Shown: piece after piece, positions 58,201-64,000 of the stretch | Layout of the letters: every line of letters begins with the position of its first letter | How positions within the stretch are numbered: position 1 is the first letter of the stretch | Assembly: GCA_027922465.2 (NCBI GenBank) | Contig: BQMF02000062.1 | Coordinates: 1,209,767 to 1,273,766 of the forward strand | DNA: 64,000 nt | Direction of reading: 5' to 3' | Source of the DNA: Turritopsis dohrnii | Lineage: Eukaryota > Cnidaria > Hydrozoa > Anthoathecata > Oceaniidae | Program-made: the position numbers and the translations under genes | The notes under the pieces: model-generated | What the model was told of the DNA's origin: nothing | Database searches by the model: none | What the model saw: only the letters and a program-made list of their open reading frames with translations

Positions 58201-61081
58201 CCTTCAACTGGAGAAGACAAAAGGGAAAAAAGCTGTGATGGCTATTTTTCGAGAATGGGGAGGCGTTATTTATGATGAAATGTTAACTGCAACATTGTCA
58301 AAATCTGTTTGTGACGAAATAGTCTATTCTTACTTAAAGATATTGGCACCTAGGAGTCAGGTGCGTCTAGTATCATTTCTAATCACTTTAAAGCTACAGC
58401 GTGTACATAAATCCATGTGTATGTCATTTTTATAGAAGAATGTAGAGATAACAGCGCCTTGTGGTATAATAGCTGAACAAGTATTTCCGGAAGATCTGAA
58501 TCTCCTCATTAAACCACATTCACCTGTATGCATTTTATTTCAATATATATACTTCAAACTTGACAATGTTTGACCACTAGACATAAGCCTAACTTCTAGT
58601 GACACTAAAAAAGGGGATATTCCACATGCATATTGTACAAGGTTTAACGGCCTTAATGATAATATGAAATTTTCAAGACATGTCATTTTAGAACGATCTA
58701 TTGAAATACGATTTGGTGATCAGTTGCACTGTATTCAACAACCATTGGACAATGTCGGTAAAATACTCTATACTCTTGTTTTGTAGTTATTAGGTAAAAG
58801 CAAGTGAAACGTTTTGACCTTTTTTTGTATGGCACTTTAACTGTTAGATAAAAGTAATTTAATTGATGACTAGGTTATGTAATTTTATTTCGCTTTTTTA
58901 AAAAAATCATGTATTTGTATAGGTTTTATATACCCAAGACAAAACGATTACTTATATAAATCCACTTGGCGAACTGGAGGCCGAAGTATTAGCCCAAAAG
59001 CAAAAATGGAGGTAAATAAAGTTTCTGATATCGTATCGGGGTAAAAAGATATCAGCTAAAGCGGAATCTTGATCCGTACTGTCGAAAAGGAACCCAGAGG
59101 TTACACACACAAGTAACATTCCTGCACAGAGGTTTTTGGTCTAAAATTGGTTGAATGTCCTTGAATCATTTATTCTTTCATCATGTCTTAGTAAGTACTT
59201 GTCAAGAAAATATGGAATAAAAGATGAATGGGAAATAAAGACGGTCAGTCACGCGAAACAGAAGGATAGTGTTTCCTGCGGGATATATTGTTTGAAGGTA
59301 AACTATTTTACTTATTCGTACCTTAATTCCCTTTCTTTTCACGCCCCATATATATTTTTACGTAAAATTGTATACAGTATACTCTAGTTAAGTGAGACTC
59401 CGGCTGGGATTTTCGCTAAATAGTACTGTTTTTCTTGGTTCCTTCATTTTTATAACCTTTCCTAAAGAGAACTTCGCTTAATTGAGATCGATGTTGCTTC
59501 TTTTTTGTAAACAATCCATATATTCGTAAATGGTAAAATTCAAAACTCTCAATAATAACTGGGACATTTTCACTTCTTTTTTCCAAGGCACTTCGTTAAG
59601 TGGGACCAATATTTTCTAGTCTTCTGAGTATCCCACAACGAGAGTATACCGTACTACATTGCGCTGTGTGCTAAATAAAATAAAGTAAGTTGTGGTGTTG
59701 TTTAGTTTGCCGAATGCATCTTAAAAAACGAAAAAATACCACAGGATTTATCTTGTGATGAGGTTAAAGAATACCGTAAACGTATAGTGCAGGAAGTATT
59801 GGAAGCCGGAGGTTTGTTTTATATCTATGTTTATTATTGTTGTTGTTATTATCTCTTTTTTAAATTTAACTTCCGTCCGTTTTATGAGAAGGCAGTTTTC
59901 ATGTTAGTTTTACTACAAGGTATCAATTGTTAGTGTTTTATTGATTAGGAGAAAGGCAATGGTGTGGTGATTTATGCAGAATTTGTGGAAAAGATGAAAG
60001 CGTGCGATCAAAAGGTCAAAAAATAGAAACCTGGGTAGGAACCTTTTGTCAAAATAAAGGATAAAATTCCACATTCTGAACTTTTTTGTGTCATCAAAAA
60101 TATATTGTTCCGATTCTAGATACAATGTGATGAATGTAGGCCAGAACGATGGTTCCACAAAAACTGTATTGCAGGTCTTAATGAAAAGACGCTAAGAGAC
60201 AGCGCATTTTGCTGTGATAACTTACCTTCAGTTAGCACAGAATTTGTACAAAGTTGGGAGGGTGTAATTGGCGAGGTATTATGGATTCAGAAACCGTTAA
60301 AGAGCACTCAACATTTTAGGACACTATGTTATGATCATCTGTTTTCCACACTAATTGGCCGTTCCCCCTATTCAGTTATCTCCTTAATATGTCATACAAC
60401 TACCACAATTCAATGCTATAATTACTTGCTTTGGGATTGCTATAAGCACCGTCTTTAATAGCTGTGAGAATATCTGTTTCGTTTCCATTGAAACATTTTT
60501 AATGACTTTTTCTCATTGCATTGTGGTAGTCGTATGACATATTAAGGAGATAACTGTATAAGGGGAACGGCCAATTCCTTCCCCGTATATTTTTATTAAC
60601 TTTTCGTTTCCAGAAAAGAAAATTAAACACAAAACAAAACAAGGGGATAAGTGGTGTGAAAAGGCCGAAGAAGATAAGGGTAATGTTTTTTATAATAACA
60701 TATTTTAGTTTGGTGATTCAATTATAAGCCGTGCATTTTATTTAAACCATTTCTTATACAAATTCATTATAGAAAGACGTTGTAAATCAGAGCACAATCA
60801 TTTTGAAGAAAAGAAACAATAAAATCAGGGTATGCGGTGGATGCAAGGACGGATTTGACAAGGAGGAAGTTTGCTTTAAAATTGCAAATCTTCGTTTGTT
60901 GCGGGGTCAAACGGCTCCAAACGGCAAAAAAATGTTGGTGTGGGTACATTATCATACCAAAACAAACTGTGTAAAAAAAGCAGATACCAAACAAAAGGTA
61001 TTAAAAGTGGAAGATGGGATTGTAATCACCGACGAACTACGACAGACCATCATTGATATCGGTGTATCTAAACTCCCTTAA
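52242..61081 (+). CDS. 31-exon gene: Ginger-type integrase fused to SUMO-interacting motif, macro domain, Ulp1-type protease and PHD-like finger (1,177 aa)
   Basis: The exons are 52242-52416, 52540-52739, 52844-52915, 52986-53219, 53682-53788, 53904-54063, 54357-54461, 54628-54889, 54959-55072, 55209-55343, 55424-55501, 55578-55676, 56183-56212, 56745-56840, 56923-56943, 57019-57122, 57261-57291, 57379-57452, 57528-57621, 57935-57988, 58064-58114, 58197-58360, 58436-58525, 58692-58757, 58923-59011, 59192-59297, 59706-59811, 59949-60034, 60120-60275, 60614-60679 and 60773-61081. Every border is GT-AG and every phase matches (total 3,534 nt). The domains, described in the next entries, are a transposase, a SIM linker, a macro domain, a cysteine protease, a PHD-like finger and a C-terminal Cys/His domain. 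The product should be nuclear, bind DNA through the integrase part and act on SUMO- or ADP-ribose-modified partners. It is either an intact intron-rich transposon gene or a domesticated host gene. Weak points are donors of exons 9, 11 and 14 (GTTTAA, GTTATA, GTTTGA). Confidence 0.85.
53451..53603. mobile_element. MITE, family A/B, 153 bp, in intron 4 of the large gene
   Basis: It has perfect 20-bp ends (CATCTACCGGTTTCAAACCA and complement). The interior matches the element at 6215-6361, including GTTTGGAAGAACGAGTCATC, ACGTGACC, ATCCCAAACAA and TTTAACAAGGTTT. Confidence 0.85.
54126..54305 (+). repeat. Dispersed repeat R2 (copy 3) in intron 6 of the large gene
   Basis: ACTGAGTCAGCAATTTTGCG, TCTACGAGAGTCAATCA and GCTGACATCAGCACACTGCA occur in the order seen at 28864-29075. 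Confidence 0.6.
54959..55501 (+). other. Acidic linker of the large gene with a SUMO-interacting motif
   Basis: Exons 9-11 encode a low-complexity acidic stretch (EENASDEE) followed by DVIEIADSSSESED. V482-I483-E484-I485 followed by Asp and a Ser/Glu run is a textbook SUMO-interacting motif of the phospho-regulated type. No folded domain is apparent. The exon 8/9 acceptor (GTTAAATGGCAG) has a weak pyrimidine tract. Confidence 0.65.
55695..56119. mobile_element. MITE with 'CAGTAWACTCYYGTTAAGTGG' ends, intron 12 of the large gene
   Basis: CTGCAGTAAACTCCTGTTAA at the left faces TTAACGAGAATATATTGTAG at the right. An interior second arm (CAGTTATAAGTGGGAC) is also visible. The same ends occur at 59371-59657. 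Confidence 0.65.
56355..56655. mobile_element. Foldback element with 'AAGGCCGGTTTCCAC' ends, intron 13 of the large gene
   Basis: AAGCCGGTTTCCAC on the left faces GTGGAAACCGGCCTT on the right. Next inward, GTGCGACTGAGCGAAT faces ATTCGCTCAGCCGCGC. One end-like fragment is also seen near 44651. Confidence 0.75.
57185..57204. repeat. Poly-A run in intron 16 of the large gene
   Basis: A run of about 16 A interrupted only at its ends. Confidence 0.9.
57648..57670. repeat. (TG)n microsatellite in intron 19 of the large gene
   Basis: About eleven TG/CG dinucleotides follow the donor of exon 19. Confidence 0.9.
58197..59811 (+). other. Ulp1-type (C48-like) cysteine protease module of the large gene
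   Basis: Exons 22-27. The histidine motif is NNHWTM (H868). The next strand carries ITYINPLGE, where the usual catalytic aspartate position is N885. The cysteine box is QKDSVSCGIYCLKFAECIL, with the oxyanion glutamine Q925 and the nucleophile C931 six residues later, exactly as in Ulp1/SENP enzymes, followed by the CG dipeptide. These proteases cut SUMO, NEDD8 or viral precursors. The upstream GGVIYDEMLTATLS resembles the substrate-binding start of the domain. The Asp-to-Asn change might lower activity or be tolerated. Confidence 0.82.
59371..59657. mobile_element. MITE with 'CAGTATACTCTAGTTAAGTG' ends, intron 26 of the large gene
   Basis: CAGTATACTCTAGTTAAGTG at the left faces ACGAGAGTATACCGTA at the right. 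A second inner pair, GAACTTCGCTTAATTGAGA and CACTTCGTTAAGTGGGAC, repeats the motif. It is a relative of the element at 55695-56119. Confidence 0.65.
59949..61081 (+). other. PHD-like finger and C-terminal Cys/His domain of the large gene
   Basis: Exons 28-29 give WCGDLCRICGK, then IQCDECRPERWFHKNC, then AFCC. The order CxxC, CxxC, HxxC fits a PHD finger, whose aromatic cage would read methylated or unmodified histone H3. The last pair is CC instead of CxxC, so the finger is atypical. After a basic stretch (VKRPKKIRKD), exon 31 encodes VCGGCKDGF and VHYHTKTNC near its end, a Cys/His-rich terminal domain of a type I have seen at the C-termini of transposon proteins. The stop is at 61079-61081. 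No polyadenylation site was identified with confidence. Confidence 0.7.
60357..60572. mobile_element. MITE of 216 bp with 50+-bp inverted ends, intron 29 of the large gene
   Basis: GGCCGTTCCCCCTATTCAGT on the left faces ACTGTATAAGGGGAACGGCC on the right. The arms continue with TATCTCCTTAATATGTCATA and ACTACCACAAT. AATT flanks both ends (60353-60356 and 60573-60576); because AATT is palindromic the exact duplication is ambiguous. Confidence 0.88.
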
Positions 61082-61505
61082 GACTATTTTGTTTTTCTTA
61101 AATCGTTTATTTTTGATTTCTAACCGAACGTCTCTTGACCGAACGTCGACTTCTTTATATTTTTTGTGCTCGACAGAGCCTCTCACTGCGTACATTAGTT
61201 GCTTCTCGCGAAATGGTTCTCTTCGATGACGGACAAGATGCAGGTCCCTAAACAACATTTCATTCCGAACTATCAATAATGATTAGTTATGCTACCAAGG
61301 ATTGTAAAGGTGACCAGATAGAAGGAAGCAGCGGTATGAATTCAGCAATCCCTCTTATCTTCATTTGAAAATGCTCCATTACCATTTTATGCGTAATTTA
61401 AATTTGCACACTATAATAGAAAAAATATTGTACGAGTTTTTTAGTGATTATAAGAAAGTGCCAACTTGTTAAAATATGTATTTAATATCCAAATTGGCCT
61501 CCTGA
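61082..61505. other. Gap between the large gene and the satellite
   Basis: Presumed 3' untranslated and flanking sequence. No repeat or gene was recognised apart from ACCGAACGTC words repeated at 61123 and 61140. Confidence 0.4.
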
Positions 61506-63830
61506 GAAAGTTACCAAATAATTCAGAAAGGGATACTGAATTATTTAGTACCCCCTACTGAATTATTTGGTACCCCCTAGTAGTAAGGGGATACCAAATA
61601 ATTCTATAAGGGGTACCAAATAATTCAGTAAGGGGGTACCAAATAATTCAGTAGGGGATACCAAATAAATCAGAAAGGGATACTGAATTATTTAGTACCC
61701 CCTACTGAATTATTTGGTACCCCCTAGTAAATTTGTAAGGCGATACCAAATAATTCTATAAGGGGTACCAAATAATTCAGTAAGGGGGTACCAAATAATT
61801 CATTAGGGGATACCAAATAATCAGAAAGGAATACTGAATTATTTAGTACGGGGGTACCAAATAATTCATTAGGGGATACCAAATAAATCAGAAAGGGATA
61901 CTGAATTATTTAGTACCCCCTACTGAATTATTTGGTACCCCTAGTAAATTTGTAAGGGGATACCAATAATTCTATATGAGGTACCTAATATTTCTATAAG
62001 GGGTATATACCAAACAATTTAGAAAGCAATACCGAATAATTTAGAAAGGGATACCCAATAATTTCGAAGGGGGTACCAAATAAGTCAGAAAGGGATACTG
62101 AATTATTTCGTACCCCCTAGTAAATTTGTAAGGCGATACCAAATAATTCTATAAGGGGTACCAAATAATTCAGTAAGGGGGTACCAAATAATTCATTAGG
62201 GGATACCAAATACATCAGAAAGGGATACTGAATTATTTGGTACCCCCTAGTAAATTTGTAAGGGGATACCAAATAATTCTATATGAGGTACCTAATATTT
62301 CTATAAGGGGTATATACCAAACAATTTAGAAAGCAATACCGAATAATTTAGAAAGGGATACCCAATAATTTCGAAGGGGGGTACCAAATAAGTCAGAAAG
62401 GGATACTGAATTATTTGGTACCCCCTACTGAATTATTTGGTACCCCCTAGTAAATTTGTAAGGCGATACCAAATAATTCTATAAGGGGTACCAAATAATT
62501 CAGTAAGGGGGTACCAAATAATTCATTAGGGGATACCAAATAAATCAGAAAGGGATACTGAATTATTTAGTACCCCCTACTGAATTATTTGGTACCCCCT
62601 AGTAAATTTGTAAGGGGATACCAAATAATTCTATATGAGGTACCTAATATTTCTATAAGGGGTATATACCAAACAATTTAGAAAGCAATACCGAATAATT
62701 TAGAAAGGGATACCCAATAATTTCGAAGGGGTACCAAATAATTCAGAAAGGGATACTGAATTATTTGGTACCCCCTACTGAATTATTTGGTACCCCCTAG
62801 TAGTAAGGGGATACCAAATAATTCTATAAGGGGTACCAAATAATTCAGTAAGGGGGTACCAAATAATTCAGTAGGGGATACCAAATAAATCAGAAAGGGA
62901 TACTGAATTATTTAGTACCCCCTACTGAATTATTTGGTACCCCCTAGTAAATTTGTAAGGCGATACCAAATAATTCTATAAGGGGTACCAAATAATTCAG
63001 TAAGGGGGTACCAAATAATTCATTAGGGGATACCAAATAAATCAGAAAGGGATACTGAATTATTTAGTACCCCCTACTGAATTATTTGGTACCCCCTAGT
63101 AAATTTGTAAGGGGATACCAAATAATTCTATATGAGGTACCTAATATTTCTATAAGGGGTATATACCAAACAATTTAGAAAGCAATACCGAATAATTTAG
63201 AAAGGGATACCCAATAATTTCGAAGGGGTACCAAATAATTCAGAAAGGGATACTGAATTATTTGGTACCCCCTACTGAATTATTTGGTACCCCTAGTAAA
63301 TTTGTAAGGGGATACCAAATAATTCTATATGAGGTACCTAATATTTCTATAAGGGGCATACCAAACAATTCAGAAAGCAATACCGAATGATTTAGAAAGG
63401 GATACCCAATAATTTCGAAGGGGGTACCAAATAAGTCAGAAAGGGATACTGAATTATTTAGTACCCCTACTGAATTATTTGGTACCCCTAGTAAATTTGT
63501 AAGGGGATACCAAATAATTATATATAGGTACCTAATATTTCTATAAGGGGCATACCAAACAATTTAGAAAGCAATACCGAATGATTTAGAAAGGGATACC
63601 CAATAATTTCGAAGGGGGTACCAAATAAGTCAGAAAGGGATACTGAATTATTTAGTACCCCCTACTGAATTATTTGGTACCCCCTAGTAAATTTGTAAGG
63701 GGATACCAAATAATTCTATAAGGGGTACCAAATAATTCAGAAAGGAATATCGAATAATTCAATAGGGGGTACTAAATAATTCTATATAATGTACAGTATA
63801 CCAAATAATCTTCTTTAGTATTACCAAATG
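61506..63830. repeat. KpnI-rich satellite of a 22-bp unit in both orientations
   Basis: The basic unit GGGGGTACCAAATAATTCAG plus TA occurs in + orientation, and its exact reverse complement TACTGAATTATTTGGTACCC plus CC occurs in - orientation. They are mixed within longer blocks of about 195-500 bp that repeat at least six times. Landmarks are CCCCTAGTAAATTTGTAAGG and CCAAACAATTTAGAAAGCAA. The GGTACC palindrome at unit ends means neighbouring inverted units can form cruciforms. Units differ by point changes (GGGATACC, AGTACCCC). It reaches within 200 bp of the window end and starts again at about 63967. Confidence 0.95.
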
Positions 63831-63966
63831 GATGTGTTGAGAATGAGAAACATTTCACAAGTTAGTGTATAACAAATGAAGGATGGTACTTTGTGCTTCA
63901 ATTTTTTTAGTTTTGCCGTACGAATAGCGTCTTGGCTTAGTGTCTAATAGTCATCTGTAGGAACTA

Positions 63967-64000
63967 CGGGGGGGTACCAAATAGTTCGGGGGTACCATAT
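63967..64000. repeat. Second satellite block, cut by the window end
   Basis: GGGGGGGTACCAAATAGTTC then GGGGGTACCATAT: two more diverged units after about 140 bp of unique sequence. Confidence 0.8.

Overview
The window is animal (metazoan) nuclear DNA. It is AT-rich, its genes are split by short GT-AG introns (mostly 80-450 bp), and it is crowded with small inverted-repeat elements, non-LTR retrotransposon fossils and a satellite. The gene set (two aquaporins, a LIM protein, a chromodomain/C2H2 protein, a Ginger-type integrase gene) fits a non-vertebrate animal. I lean weakly to a cnidarian, because Ginger elements and this style of repeat are common there, but the sequence does not prove it.

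Layout. About 0.1-1.7 kb: a two-exon gene for a secreted protein (-). About 4.0-4.3 kb: a small tail-anchored protein (-). About 5-12 kb: gene-poor, with a MITE, a perfect hairpin and several copies of one short dispersed repeat. 12.46-13.66 kb: a three-exon type I membrane protein built from a duplicated cysteine/Pro-Trp module (+). 16.8-19.5 kb: a three-exon chromodomain plus C2H2 zinc-finger protein (-). 19.8-20.7 kb: a broken SAP/SWIM gene. 22.1-22.7 kb: a reverse-transcriptase relic. 24.2-26.1 and 32.1-33.7 kb: two paralogous aquaporins with identical intron positions (+), the second starting 60 bp after a 1-kb TTAA-flanked element. 35.0-36.8 kb: a terminal-inverted-repeat element with a second one nested inside. 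37.4-41.1 kb: a LIM-domain gene (+) with a MITE in its first intron and satellite-like sequence in its last visible exon. 43-50 kb: a graveyard of reverse-transcriptase pieces, a broken Ginger integrase and a broken repetitive ORF. 61.5-64 kb: a KpnI-rich satellite made of one 22-bp unit in both orientations.

The outstanding item is 52.24-61.08 kb. Thirty-one exons can be chained with GT-AG borders and matching phases at every junction, giving one uninterrupted 1,177-residue reading frame. In order it encodes a Ginger1-type N-terminus, an H2C2 zinc finger, a DD35E integrase, a GPY/F module, an acidic linker with a SUMO-interacting motif, a MacroD-like macro domain, an Ulp1-type cysteine protease, a PHD-like finger and a C-terminal Cys/His domain. 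At least five of its introns carry unrelated MITEs or dispersed repeats while the frame stays open. That suggests an old, constrained (possibly domesticated) gene rather than a recent insertion. A transposase-derived protein that could bind DNA, SUMO, ADP-ribose and chromatin, and also cleave a ubiquitin-like modifier, is the best candidate here for an undescribed system.
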